22,356 bases of DNA, taken from NCBI GenBank assembly GCA_900547015.1, contig URFD01000013.1:1-22356 (forward strand), given 5' to 3'. This DNA comes from an uncultured Oscillospiraceae bacterium (GTDB lineage: Bacteria; Bacillota; Clostridia; Oscillospirales; Ruminococcaceae). The notes under the pieces were generated by a model. The model saw only the letters and a list, made by a program, of their open reading frames with translations. It was not told the DNA's origin and made no database searches. The translations under genes and the position numbers were made by a program. The stretch's first letter is position 1, and every line of letters starts with the position of its first letter. Shown here piece by piece: positions 6,045 through 13,916 of the stretch.

Positions 6045-7709
6045 GTGAAAAAATTTGCAGCAATTCTGCTTGCCATGCTCCTGTGCGTTTCTGCGTTCAG
6101 CGGGTGCGGCTCCGACAAAACCAACCAGCAGACCCAAGAGCAGACCGAACAGAAAACCGAACAGCAGTCCGAAGGCGAGGAAGGAAATCTGGTAAGCGCC
6201 GACTGTAAGGGTCAGGTGCTGACCTTTAATCTCGGCGTGGACAGCCAGACACTCGACCCGGCGTTTTGCAATGCCGCAGACAGCATGAGCGTAATCAACA
6301 ACACCTTTGAAGGTCTGATGCGCGATACCGGCAGCGGGGCGCAGCCTGCGATGGCAGCCGACCTGCCGCAGCAGACTAAAAATCAGGATGGCACCGTGAC
6401 CCTGACCTATACTCTGCGTGAGGCAGCTTGGTCGGACGGACAACCGGTTAAGGCACAGGATTTTGAGTATGCGTGGAAGCGCTGTGCCGACCCGAAGAAT
6501 GAGGCACCGAACGCACATCTGATGAGCGTGCTGGCAGGCTATTACGAGGTTGCACAGGGACAAGCAGAGGTTGACGAGCTGGGAGTCAAGGCTTTGGATG
6601 ACAGCACATTGGAGGTTACCCTGAGCCAAGAGACCCCTTATTTTAATAACCTGCTCTGTCTGCCTGCCTTCTTCCCTCTGCGCGAGGATTTGGTAGGCAG
6701 CGATGACAGCTGGTCGAAGGACCCTGCGCTGGCAGTTTCCAACGGCCCATTCACCTTGGCAGGCTATACACAGGGCAAGGAATTTGTCCTTCAGAAAAAT
6801 GAACAGTACTGGAACAAGGACAGTGTCAGCCTCGACTATCTGGTGGCACGGATGCTGGACGAAAACTTTGCACCGGTCGCGATGGCATTCGGCGATTTGA
6901 TGCTGACAAACGGTCAGGTCAGCCAGCCTCAGGACCAGAAGGATACCGACGGAAATGTCGTGGAGGTACCCGAGCTTCCACAGACCCTCGAGGAAACCAC
7001 CGTTGCCACCAACCGCACCGTCAGCTTGGTGGTCAATGCGAACACCGGAAATCCGCTGCTCAAGGACAAAACCGTTCGTGCGGCTCTGTCGGCTGCTCTG
7101 GACCGCACCGCAGCAGCACAGGCAGGCGGCGGAGAGGCCATGCTCTCTCTGAGCGGAACTGCCGGTGAGCTGCTTTCTGCCCAGCCGTCCGGTCAGACTC
7201 TCAGCTTGGAGGGCGAGGGGATCGAGCTTTCCGACAAGGAACTCGAAATTGTCTACCTCCAGAATGAGAAAACAGAGGCAGCGCTCCAGACGGTGAAATC
7301 CGCTTGGGAAGCTCTGGGCCTATCGGTGGTTCTGACCGCACAGGATGCCGAGACCTTCCAGCGCAGCCGCAACAGCCTCCAGTATGCGGATCTTCTTTGC
7401 AGCGTCTGGGAAACCGATGCGGCAGACCCGATGCTGGCGCTGGTTCCGTATCTCTCCTCCAACCAGCAGTCCGGATGCGGCTACTCCAATCCGGAGTTTG
7501 ACCAGCTGATGCTGGACGCAATGCAGGCAGAGCAGGAGAGCGAGAAAACCCTCAAACTCAAGGAGGCAGAACAGCTTCTGCTCGAGGACGCTGATGTCAT
7601 GCCGCTCTACCGAGAGGACATTGTCGTCACCAGCGATTCGGCCAGAGTGACCGGCTGGACGGTTAGCCAGAACGGAACCTATTGGTTCGGCGGCGCATCC
7701 TTGGTTTAA
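6045..7709 (+). CDS. Peptide/oligopeptide ABC transporter substrate-binding lipoprotein (family 5)
   Basis: A 554-residue OppA-like (SBP_bac_5) extracellular lipoprotein that would deliver peptides to an ABC importer. It starts with a lipoprotein signal peptide: V(M)-K-K, hydrophobic core, and S-A-F-S-G-C with the lipidated cysteine at 21. A Q/E/T-rich linker (about 26-44) tethers the folded part. Family motifs: L-D-P-A-F-C-N-A-A-D, N-N-T-F-E-G-L-M-R, Y-T-L-R-E-A-A-W-S-D-G-Q-P-V, D-F-E-Y-A-W-K-R. The GTG at 6045 is chosen because a GGGGGAAA site precedes it and because it begins the signal peptide; the open frame upstream covers the promoter. No permease or ATPase genes are adjacent, so it is an orphan binding protein with its own promoter and terminator. 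The substrate is unknown. Confidence 0.92.
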   Translation: MKKFAAILLAMLLCVSAFSGCGSDKTNQQTQEQTEQKTEQQSEGEEGNLVSADCKGQVLTFNLGVDSQTLDPAFCNAADSMSVINNTFEGLMRDTGSGAQPAMAADLPQQTKNQDGTVTLTYTLREAAWSDGQPVKAQDFEYAWKRCADPKNEAPNAHLMSVLAGYYEVAQGQAEVDELGVKALDDSTLEVTLSQETPYFNNLLCLPAFFPLREDLVGSDDSWSKDPALAVSNGPFTLAGYTQGKEFVLQKNEQYWNKDSVSLDYLVARMLDENFAPVAMAFGDLMLTNGQVSQPQDQKDTDGNVVEVPELPQTLEETTVATNRTVSLVVNANTGNPLLKDKTVRAALSAALDRTAAAQAGGGEAMLSLSGTAGELLSAQPSGQTLSLEGEGIELSDKELEIVYLQNEKTEAALQTVKSAWEALGLSVVLTAQDAETFQRSRNSLQYADLLCSVWETDAADPMLALVPYLSSNQQSGCGYSNPEFDQLMLDAMQAEQESEKTLKLKEAEQLLLEDADVMPLYREDIVVTSDSARVTGWTVSQNGTYWFGGASLV

Positions 7710-7734
7710 TCGGTTTATACTGTACTTTGATTTT

Positions 7735-7767
7735 ACTCCCTCTGTGATTTTCACAGAGGGAGTTTTT
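7735..7767 (+). terminator. Intrinsic terminator after the binding-protein gene
   Basis: A perfect 13-base stem (7735-7747 with 7751-7763), a three-base loop and a TTTT run. Confidence 0.95.
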
Positions 7768-7817
7768 ATGTGATAGAAAAAATCATTCCAAAATGAGGGA
7801 CAGATTCAAAATATCAA

Positions 7818-7847
7818 TTAGACGAAGGAGGGGAAAGCGCCTATAAT
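7818..7847 (+). promoter_or_regulatory. Promoter of the ECF S-component gene
   Basis: TTAGAC at 7818-7823, an 18-base spacer and a perfect TATAAT at 7842-7847. A small GGAC/GTCC hairpin lies in the short leader, around 7862-7875. Confidence 0.6.
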
Positions 7848-7900
7848 GAAAGGCGAATAAAGGACGATTCTGTCCGAATTTAAGAGAGGTGTGATCTTTT

Positions 7901-8458
7901 ATGAAGAACAACAAGACCCAAATGCTGGCATTTTGCGGAATCAGCATTGCGTTGAACATGGTTCTGGGCTTTGTCGGCTCCAGCCTGAAGCTGCCATTTT
8001 ACCTGGATACCATCGGTACCTTCTTCACAGCAGCAGCCTTCGGCCCATTCTACGGAGCAATGGTTGGCGGTATCACCAACGTTATCAGCGCACTGATTCT
8101 GGGTCCAAAGGACATCCCGTTTGCGCTGGTCAGCATTGCCATCGGTCTGATTGTAGGCTTCGTCTGCAAAAAGACCAAGAGCTATGACCTGAAAACAGCC
8201 ATCATCTGCGGTCTGGTTTGCGGTGTTGTTGCACCAATGATCGGTACTCCAATCGGCGTTGCAGTTTACGGCGGTCTGACCGGAACTGTGGGCGACATCA
8301 TCTTCCTCGCACTCAAACAGGGCGGAGCGAATATCTTTGCCGCTTCCTTCATTCCAAAGCTGATCAACAACCTGATGGACAAAATGCTGGCATCCCTGCT
8401 GGTTTTCCTGGTCATCAAAAAACTGCCAAAGCAGTATCAGCCAAATCTGGAAGCATAA
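7901..8458 (+). CDS. ECF transporter S component (substrate unknown)
   Basis: A 185-residue integral membrane protein with about five to six hydrophobic helices, resembling the substrate-binding S components of energy-coupling-factor vitamin importers. Typical features: short polar N-terminus, then G-I-S-I-A-L-N-M-V-L-G, K-L-P-F-Y-L-D-T-I-G-T, F-G-P-F-Y-G-A-M-V-G-G-I-T-N, and a C-terminal positively charged tail. The L-D-T-I-G-T and G-G-I-T-N pattern recalls S components of the riboflavin/queuosine-like group, but I cannot assign the ligand. It would work with the shared EcfA-EcfA'-EcfT module, which is not in the window. GAGAGGTG precedes the ATG. It has its own promoter and a strong terminator. 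Confidence 0.85.
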   Translation: MKNNKTQMLAFCGISIALNMVLGFVGSSLKLPFYLDTIGTFFTAAAFGPFYGAMVGGITNVISALILGPKDIPFALVSIAIGLIVGFVCKKTKSYDLKTAIICGLVCGVVAPMIGTPIGVAVYGGLTGTVGDIIFLALKQGGANIFAASFIPKLINNLMDKMLASLLVFLVIKKLPKQYQPNLEA

Positions 8459-8483
8459 GCTCGACGTTTTCACAGACATCAAA

Positions 8484-8535
8484 CAACAGCCCCTGCACCG
8501 TTCCGGCTCAAACGGTGCAGGGGCTGTTGTATTTT
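8484..8535 (+). terminator. Intrinsic terminator after the ECF S-component gene
   Basis: A perfect 19-base inverted repeat (8484-8502 with 8511-8529) with an 8-base loop, followed by tatttt. Confidence 0.93.
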
Positions 8536-8584
8536 GAAGCGCTTTTGGGGGAAGGATAAAAGAAAAAAAGAGGAGCGATTCAAA

Positions 8585-8992
8585 ATGGTAAGACGAGGGG
8601 AACAGAGCCTGATTCTGTTTTTGTTTGGAGGGGTGGGATACTCCCTGCTGGAAATCCTTTGGAGGGGCTTCACCCATTGGACGATGTTCGTGCTGGGTGG
8701 AATCTGCTTTGTGTTGCTCAGCCGCCTATCGGTCAACTGCTGCGGCAGGGTGCCAATGTGGGCGTGCTGCTTTGGCAGTGCGGCGCTGATTACAGCACTG
8801 GAATTTCTGACCGGCTGTGTGGTGAATTTAGGCTTGGGCTGGAATGTCTGGAGCTACTCCGACCAGCCGCTGAACCTGCTGGGCCAGATTTGCCTAGGAT
8901 TCAGCGCACTGTGGTTTTTACTCAGCGTCCCGCTGCTGGAGCTGTCCTTTTGGCTGTGTCGAAGATTGGACGGCAGCTATCGAATCGAGTAG
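8585..8992 (+). CDS. Small CmpB-type putative ABC transporter permease/membrane protein
   Basis: A 135-residue protein with about four hydrophobic segments (roughly 9-25, 30-47, 57-80, 95-125). The pattern G-V-G-Y-S-L-L-E-I-L-W-R-G near the start, followed by L-E-F-L-T-G and W-S-Y-S-D-Q-P-L-N-L-L-G-Q-I-C-L, is typical of the small clostridial membrane proteins annotated as putative ABC transporter permeases of the CmpB family; transport has not, to my knowledge, been shown for them. The ATG at 8585 follows GAGGAGCGA; an in-frame ATG at 8534 overlaps the preceding terminator and is less likely. The 3' end overlaps the convergent radical SAM gene by 16 bases. No promoter of its own is obvious. 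Confidence 0.7.
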   Translation: MVRRGEQSLILFLFGGVGYSLLEILWRGFTHWTMFVLGGICFVLLSRLSVNCCGRVPMWACCFGSAALITALEFLTGCVVNLGLGWNVWSYSDQPLNLLGQICLGFSALWFLLSVPLLELSFWLCRRLDGSYRIE

Positions 8993-9867
8993 CGCTGGGC
9001 ATAACCGCAGCGGCGGCACAGCTCTTCGCTCGGCTTGCGGCAGGAAAATCCATCATATAGGGCTTTGGCACGGGGAGAGGAGAGAATCTCCGCAAGCGGC
9101 TGCTGATAGACGTTGCCCAGCGGGATGCTTCCCTCCGAATCTAAACAGCAGGGAACAACGGTGCCGTCCACTAGAACACCAAACTGGTCGCGGAGTCCGT
9201 AGCAGAACACGGAATCCACCGGGTCCTCTCGGGCAAGGGTGGGCCAAGAAAATTTTTCGGCAGTTTCCAGATAGACCCGGTCTGCCAGAGTGATGCTGGA
9301 ACGGTGCTCTAACTCCTGCTCCGGCTGAAACGGCAGCTGGAAGAAGGACTGCACCTGCTCGAAAATATCGACATTTCGCTGGTTTTGTGCTTTCAGGGTG
9401 GCGCTGTCCCGATTCCATAGACGCAGAACGCAGTAGACGGAGGTCTGCTCGGAGGCAGTCCGACAGAAGTTCAGGATGTCCGCAAGATATTCCTCCAGCG
9501 TTTGACCGGTTTGGTTGGCTTCAAAGCTGTGGACAGAGATGCTCACCCGATACAGCGCCGGAGAGGAAAGCAGGATTTCCTGACACTGCTTCAGAAGGGT
9601 TCCGTTGGTCGTCAGCGAGACCTTTAACCCTTTCTGGGCGCACAGCGCCAGCAGTTGCTTGAGTTCGGGGTGCATCAGCGGCTCTCCCATCAGATGCAGA
9701 TAGACATAGTCGGTCAGCGGAGTGACCTGCTCGAGCAGAGCGGCAAATTCCTCAACGCGGATAAACCGAGGAGAGCGCGAGGTTTTGGGACAGAAGGAAC
9801 AGTTGAGATTGCAGACGTTGGTGATTTCCAGATAGGCTTTTTTAAAGGGCTTGGAAGATTTCGGCAT
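8977..9867 (-). CDS. Radical SAM/SPASM domain protein
   Basis: A 296-residue radical SAM enzyme. The N-terminal I-T-N-V-C-N-L-N-C-S-F-C carries the CxxxCxxC 4Fe-4S motif (C19, C23, C26), followed by H-L-M-G-E-P-L-M-H-P-E-L (the G-E-P-L motif) and L-T-T-N-G-T-L-L. The C-terminal part has G-T-V-V-P-C-C-L-D, L-G-N-V and C-R-R-C-G-Y, a short SPASM-like auxiliary cluster region. Proteins of this shape include peptide-modifying and cofactor-maturing enzymes, but no precursor peptide or pathway gene is beside it, so the substrate is unknown. I start it at the ATG at 9867 because AAAGGAG lies upstream; another in-frame ATG at 9888 overlaps that site. It is convergent with the CmpB-like gene and divergent from rlmD. 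Confidence 0.88.
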   Translation of the reverse strand: MPKSSKPFKKAYLEITNVCNLNCSFCPKTSRSPRFIRVEEFAALLEQVTPLTDYVYLHLMGEPLMHPELKQLLALCAQKGLKVSLTTNGTLLKQCQEILLSSPALYRVSISVHSFEANQTGQTLEEYLADILNFCRTASEQTSVYCVLRLWNRDSATLKAQNQRNVDIFEQVQSFFQLPFQPEQELEHRSSITLADRVYLETAEKFSWPTLAREDPVDSVFCYGLRDQFGVLVDGTVVPCCLDSEGSIPLGNVYQQPLAEILSSPRAKALYDGFSCRKPSEELCRRCGYAQRYSIR

Positions 9868-9977
9868 GGGAACGGATTCTCCTTTCATCGTGGTCGTCCC
9901 GGAAGTGATGCAATCAGTATATCAGAAAAAATACCGAAGGAAAAGGGTGTATCACCGCTTGTGTCCTTGCCTTTTGG

Positions 9978-10006
9978 TTGAAGGCGGGTGGGGATTCTGG
10001 TATAAT
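9978..10006 (+). promoter_or_regulatory. SigA-type promoter of rlmD
   Basis: TTGAAG at 9978-9983, a 17-base spacer and a perfect TATAAT at 10001-10006, giving a short leader of about 45 bases. Confidence 0.8.
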
Positions 10007-10057
10007 ACTGGTAAAACGAAAGAGAATCAGGCTGTGAAAAAAAGTCGGGAGGACAGT

Positions 10058-11689
10058 ATGTTACGGAAAAATCAAATCGAGCAGATGCAGATTACGGCGA
10101 TGTCGTCGGATGGAAACGGAATTGCCAAGTTTGACGGGATGGTGGTCTTTGTCCCTTATTCGGCGGTGGGGGATGAGTTGCTGGTCCGCATCGTCAAGGT
10201 GCAAAAACACTATAGCTATGGAATTATCGAGCAGATTCTAAAGCCAAGCCCGGACCGGGTGCAGGATGGCTGCCCGGTCTATCAAAAATGCGGAGGCTGT
10301 GCCTTCCGACACATTTCTTATCAGGCAGAGCTGCGGCATAAGGCCGAGTTCGTGGAATCCAATCTGCGTCGCCTCGGTGGTCTGGAGCCCAAGATGCTGC
10401 CGATTACCCCGTCGCCGCTGGTCAAGGGCTATCGCAATAAGGCGCAGTATCCGATTCGGAACCACGATGGAAAAATTGAAGCAGGATTTTTTGCAAAACG
10501 AAGCCACAGGGTCATCTCCTGTGCCAGCTGCGATTTGCAGCCGGCCTTTTTTGAGGAAATTTTGGAATATACCCGCGGCTTTTTGCAGGAGCATCAGATT
10601 TCGGCTTATGACGAGCTGAGCGGGAAGGGATTGGTCCGCCACCTCTACCTGAGATATGGCGAGGTGTCCGGCGAGGTCATGGTCTGTCTGGTGCTCAATG
10701 GCAATCAGCTTCCGGAGCTGCCGCAGTACCTTCAGGGCTTGCTCGAGGTCTGCCCGCAGGTGGCATCGGTGGTCCTCAACATCAATCGGGAACACAATAA
10801 TGTGATTTTGGGCAGCGAGTGCCGAACCGTCTATGGCAAGGACACCATTCAGGATACCCTGTGTGACGTGCAGTTCGAGCTTTCTCCGCTGAGCTTTTAT
10901 CAGGTCAATCGCCAGGCAGCCCAGCAGCTCTACCGTCTGGCAGCCCAGCTGGCTGAGTTCCAGGGAGATGAGCTGCTGGTGGATTTGTATTGCGGTGCCG
11001 GTACCATCGGCCTGTCGATGGCATCTCAGGTGAAGGAGCTCATCGGCGTCGAAATTGTTCCGGATGCCGTCGAAAATGCGCGCGCCAATGCCAGCCGATT
11101 CGGCGCCGTCAACGCGCGCTTCATCTGCGCGGATGCCAAGCAGGCAGCAACCCAGCTGGCACAGGAGGGCCTTGCTCCCGATGTTATCGTGGTAGACCCG
11201 CCGCGTAAGGGCTGTGACCACGAGGTGCTCGAAGCCATTTCCCAGATGGCCCCGCAAAAACTGGTGTACATTTCCTGCAATAGCGCGTCCCTCGCCCGCG
11301 ACTGCAAGGAACTTGCAGCCCTCGGCTACCAGCTTCAGGTCGCCGCCCCGGTAGACCTTTTCCCAAGAACAACCCACGTCGAGACGGTATGTTTATTGTC
11401 CAAACTTCAAAGCAAGGAACATATCGAGATCGAAGTGACTATGGACGAGATGGATTTGACTTCGGCAGAGAGTAAAGCAACCTACGAGGAAATCCGGGAA
11501 TACGTTTTCGGGCATACCGGACTGAAGGTCAGCCACCTCTATATCGCACAGGTGAAGCAGAAATACGGCATCATTGAGCGTGAGAACTACAATAAACCGA
11601 AATCCAAAAACGCCAAGCAGCCCCAATGCCCACCGGATAAGGAAAATGCGATTATGGAAGCATTGAAGCACTTTGGTATGATTTTGTAG
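10058..11689 (+). CDS. rlmD: 23S rRNA (uracil-5-)-methyltransferase RlmD/RumA with C-terminal extension
   Basis: A 543-residue TrmA/RumA-family enzyme that methylates a 23S rRNA uridine at C5 with SAM. Domains: N-terminal TRAM RNA-binding domain (about 1-60); Fe-S cysteines C72, C78, C81 plus C155 or C158; SAM loop L-V-D-L-Y-C-G-A-G-T-I-G; V-D-P-P-R-K-G-C; catalytic Y-I-S-C-N; and the usual family end H-V-E-T-V-C-L-L-S (440-448). A further ~93 residues follow, with a helix-turn-helix-looking part (T-Y-E-E-I-R-E-Y-V ... L-Y-I-A-Q-V-K-Q-K-Y-G-I) and the end C-P-P-D-K-E-N-A-I-M-E-A-L-K-H-F-G-M-I. Composition becomes more AT-rich from about 11390. I read the tail as supplied by an element inserted in the gene's 3' end. 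The start has a GGGAGGA site. The exact target uridine, hence RlmD versus RlmCD, is not certain. Confidence 0.9.
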   Translation: MLRKNQIEQMQITAMSSDGNGIAKFDGMVVFVPYSAVGDELLVRIVKVQKHYSYGIIEQILKPSPDRVQDGCPVYQKCGGCAFRHISYQAELRHKAEFVESNLRRLGGLEPKMLPITPSPLVKGYRNKAQYPIRNHDGKIEAGFFAKRSHRVISCASCDLQPAFFEEILEYTRGFLQEHQISAYDELSGKGLVRHLYLRYGEVSGEVMVCLVLNGNQLPELPQYLQGLLEVCPQVASVVLNINREHNNVILGSECRTVYGKDTIQDTLCDVQFELSPLSFYQVNRQAAQQLYRLAAQLAEFQGDELLVDLYCGAGTIGLSMASQVKELIGVEIVPDAVENARANASRFGAVNARFICADAKQAATQLAQEGLAPDVIVVDPPRKGCDHEVLEAISQMAPQKLVYISCNSASLARDCKELAALGYQLQVAAPVDLFPRTTHVETVCLLSKLQSKEHIEIEVTMDEMDLTSAESKATYEEIREYVFGHTGLKVSHLYIAQVKQKYGIIERENYNKPKSKNAKQPQCPPDKENAIMEALKHFGMIL

Positions 11690-11740
11690 ATGCCTTTTGA
11701 AAGAAATTGCAGGTGGCGGTCGGTACCAAATGATCTTTCG

Positions 11741-11786
11741 CTAACAAGCTGTCTAAAAGTTAAACTGTCAGTATAAGAATGCTAAC
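11741..11786. repeat. Direct repeat GCTAAC...GCTAAC near the element's left end
   Basis: GCTAACAAGCTG at 11741 and GCTAACGAAGGTG at 11781 share GCTAAC and a similar 3' part, 40 bases apart, flanking a TATAAG (11772-11777) that could be the -10 of the cargo operon. Candidate regulator or recombinase-arm sites; short enough to be chance. Confidence 0.25.
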
Positions 11787-11811
11787 GAAGGTGCGTAAAA
11801 CACGGAACTGC

Positions 11812-11847
11812 GATATTGGGAATATCCGAAAGCTGTTTTTTTCCCAA
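11812..11847 (+). promoter_or_regulatory. Competing hairpins upstream of the TcmP operon (possible terminator/attenuator)
   Basis: GATATT-GGG-AATATC (11812-11826) is followed by a T7 run at 11836-11842, like a weak terminator for rlmD. An alternative pairing, TTGGGAA (11816-11822) with TTCCCAA (11841-11847), would disrupt it and bury the T run. The two are mutually exclusive, so this may regulate read-through into the cargo operon. Confidence 0.35.
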
Positions 11848-11877
11848 GAAGGCATCGTTGAATAAGAGGAGGATGGT

Positions 11878-13002
11878 ATGGCGGCAAAAAGGAAAAACAT
11901 AATTAGCAAGGCTAGCCCTCACACAATAAAAAAATTTGAGCTGATAGAAGAGTACATCAAATCGTGGGCACAGAAGTTGCTGTTGACTGAGTCTTGCAAT
12001 GGGCTGATCTTTATAGACTGTATGTGCAACAGTGGTGTATACACCGACGATGCCGGACAATTGGTGAAAGGTACAGCAGTACGCGTCTCAGAAGCACTTA
12101 GGGAAGCATCAAGAAGCTATACGGAGAAAAATATACACATTTACTTGAATGACAAGGATAAAGCGCGCGTAGATGAGCTAAAAAAGCATCTTCCACAGGA
12201 TGAGCGCAATTTTAAGATTGTCACCTCTTGTGGTGATGCGCACGAGCTACTCCGAACTATCGGACCACAGTTATATGGAACTGGGCACCTGCATTATTTC
12301 CTGCTCTACGATCCGTATGATGCGACTATTGACTGGGAAGCACTTCTACCGTTTTTCCGTAACTGGGGTGAAGTTATGATTAATCACATGGTTTCAGATC
12401 CGGTGCGGGCGATCACAAGCGCCAAGAAGAAAACGACAAAGGCAAAGTACGAGAACACTTATCTGGAAGACTTTGAGAAACTGGTGCCTTACGGAAGTGA
12501 CAAGAAGGCCTATGAGGTCAGAGTGGAAGAAATCATAAATTCACTGAAAGGAGCTCGCAGGTACTACGTATCGGCATTTCCGTTCTATAACACGCAGAAC
12601 TCGCTCGTCTACAATTTGATTCATTGCACGAGCAACAAGGAGGGATTTAAGCTCTACAAGAAGAGTGCTTGGAAGGTATTTGGCGCACAGTCCTCTACCA
12701 AGCACTCGGTTGAGAACAGGCAGTTGTCATTTAACCTTTTCGGTGAGATTGCTGAAGAGGAAGATGAAAGCCGCTTGCATGTTATCGATATAGCGAAATA
12801 CCTGCAGCGCAGCTTTAGAGGCCGAAAGCAGGTGCCGCTGGATGAGATGTGGGAACTTCTGGATAACCACCCGATTTTCCCGTCAGAGGGATTTCGCAAT
12901 GAGGTAAAGAGCGATCTTACCGATTTCTTTGGCGCGAAGATTGAGCAGATTGTGAATCCTGATACAGGAAAGAAGGAAACGGTGATCTCTTTCTCTTCTT
13001 GA
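11878..13002 (+). CDS. tcmP: Three-Cys-motif partner protein TcmP (first copy)
   Basis: A 374-residue cytoplasmic protein of the TcmP family, known for being encoded next to three-Cys-motif proteins; no function is established that I know of. The fold looks like a SAM methyltransferase: motif I-like F-I-D-C-M-C-N-S-G-V-Y (45-55), an acidic N-D at 91-92 after a beta strand, C-G-D-A (118-121), and a motif IV-like L-L-Y-D-P-Y-D-A-T-I-D-W (142-153), recalling the D-P-P-Y/D-P-F signature of adenine-N6 methyltransferases such as RlmJ. Motif I is degenerate compared with the second copy (C-N-S-G for A-G-T-G). The C-terminal ~70 residues look like a helical, winged-helix-type domain. GAGGAGG precedes the ATG. 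It is the first gene of the five-gene operon; the spacing to the next start is 35 bases. Confidence 0.85.
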   Translation: MAAKRKNIISKASPHTIKKFELIEEYIKSWAQKLLLTESCNGLIFIDCMCNSGVYTDDAGQLVKGTAVRVSEALREASRSYTEKNIHIYLNDKDKARVDELKKHLPQDERNFKIVTSCGDAHELLRTIGPQLYGTGHLHYFLLYDPYDATIDWEALLPFFRNWGEVMINHMVSDPVRAITSAKKKTTKAKYENTYLEDFEKLVPYGSDKKAYEVRVEEIINSLKGARRYYVSAFPFYNTQNSLVYNLIHCTSNKEGFKLYKKSAWKVFGAQSSTKHSVENRQLSFNLFGEIAEEEDESRLHVIDIAKYLQRSFRGRKQVPLDEMWELLDNHPIFPSEGFRNEVKSDLTDFFGAKIEQIVNPDTGKKETVISFSS

Positions 13003-13037
13003 GATTGAGTTTCAAATAGATGAGGTGATTGGAATTT

Positions 13038-13898
13038 ATGGCAACGTCGCAGAAATTTGGTGGCAATTGGACTGAGGAGAAGTTGAATATCTTCACCAGC
13101 TACCTGGACGCATACCTGATTGCACTGCAAAATCAGAATTTTAAGAAGATTTATATAGATGCCTTTGCTGGAACCGGTGAGATTGAGACCAGTGACGGCG
13201 GGCAGTTTCTTGTGGGCTCTGCTAAGCGTGCACTGGCGTCTGAAAAGAAGTTCGATCATTACTATTTCATAGAAGCGGACTCTCAGAAGGCAGGAGAACT
13301 TCAGAATATGATAAACTCCGAGTTTTCGCAGATGAGGGGAATTGTTACAATTTACTGCGGCGATGCGAATGATAAGCTCGCGGAGATTATTAGCAACGTA
13401 GACTGGAGATATAACAGAGGATTGCTGTTCTTAGATCCATATGCGACGCAGGTAAATTGGGCTACGCTTGAAAATGTAGCACAGACGAAATCGATAGACG
13501 TATGGTACCTGTTTCCGTTCTCTGCACTTGAACGTATGCTGCCGAAAAACGGAAAGTACGATAAATGGGAGGATTGCATAGATCGATTGCTTGGAGATGC
13601 CGGATGGAGGAAGGAATTCTATAAGAAAGATCCTCAGATGACGCTTTTCGACCTATTCCCGGAGTCCGGACAGAGCGATAGCGAACGGATGGTTAAGGAC
13701 GCAAATCCAAATCACATAAAGGAGTATATCCTCTCTCGACTTGAGACAATCTTTCCATGTGTGTCAAAACACGCACGGATTTTTAGGAATAGCCGGAGGT
13801 CGCCGATGTTCCTTTTCTGCTTTGCTATCTCAAACGAAAGTGAAGCGGCACAAAAACTTGCTCTGCGGATGGCAGACTACATATTAAAGAACAAGTAG
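13038..13898 (+). CDS. tcmP: Three-Cys-motif partner protein TcmP (second copy)
   Basis: A 286-residue TcmP-family protein, shorter and clearly diverged from the first copy rather than a recent duplicate. Motifs: Y-I-D-A-F-A-G-T-G-E-I-E (39-50), a good SAM motif I; F-I-E-A-D (77-81); Y-C-G-D-A-N-D (106-112); L-F-L-D-P-Y-A-T-Q-V-N-W (130-141). This set fits an intact methyltransferase-type SAM pocket with a D-P-Y catalytic-like loop. It lacks the extra C-terminal domain of the first copy. The ATG at 13038 is preferred over one three codons earlier because GAGGTG lies upstream at suitable spacing. Having two unequal copies suggests a heterodimer, with the second the likely active subunit; that is inference. 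Confidence 0.85.
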   Translation: MATSQKFGGNWTEEKLNIFTSYLDAYLIALQNQNFKKIYIDAFAGTGEIETSDGGQFLVGSAKRALASEKKFDHYYFIEADSQKAGELQNMINSEFSQMRGIVTIYCGDANDKLAEIISNVDWRYNRGLLFLDPYATQVNWATLENVAQTKSIDVWYLFPFSALERMLPKNGKYDKWEDCIDRLLGDAGWRKEFYKKDPQMTLFDLFPESGQSDSERMVKDANPNHIKEYILSRLETIFPCVSKHARIFRNSRRSPMFLFCFAISNESEAAQKLALRMADYILKNK

Positions 13899-13916
13899 GC
13901 GGAGGATGAAAGCACC

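Noticed and set aside
10238..11377. 379-codon open frame on the minus strand
   Set aside because: Antisense to rlmD; no family resemblance and no start signals.
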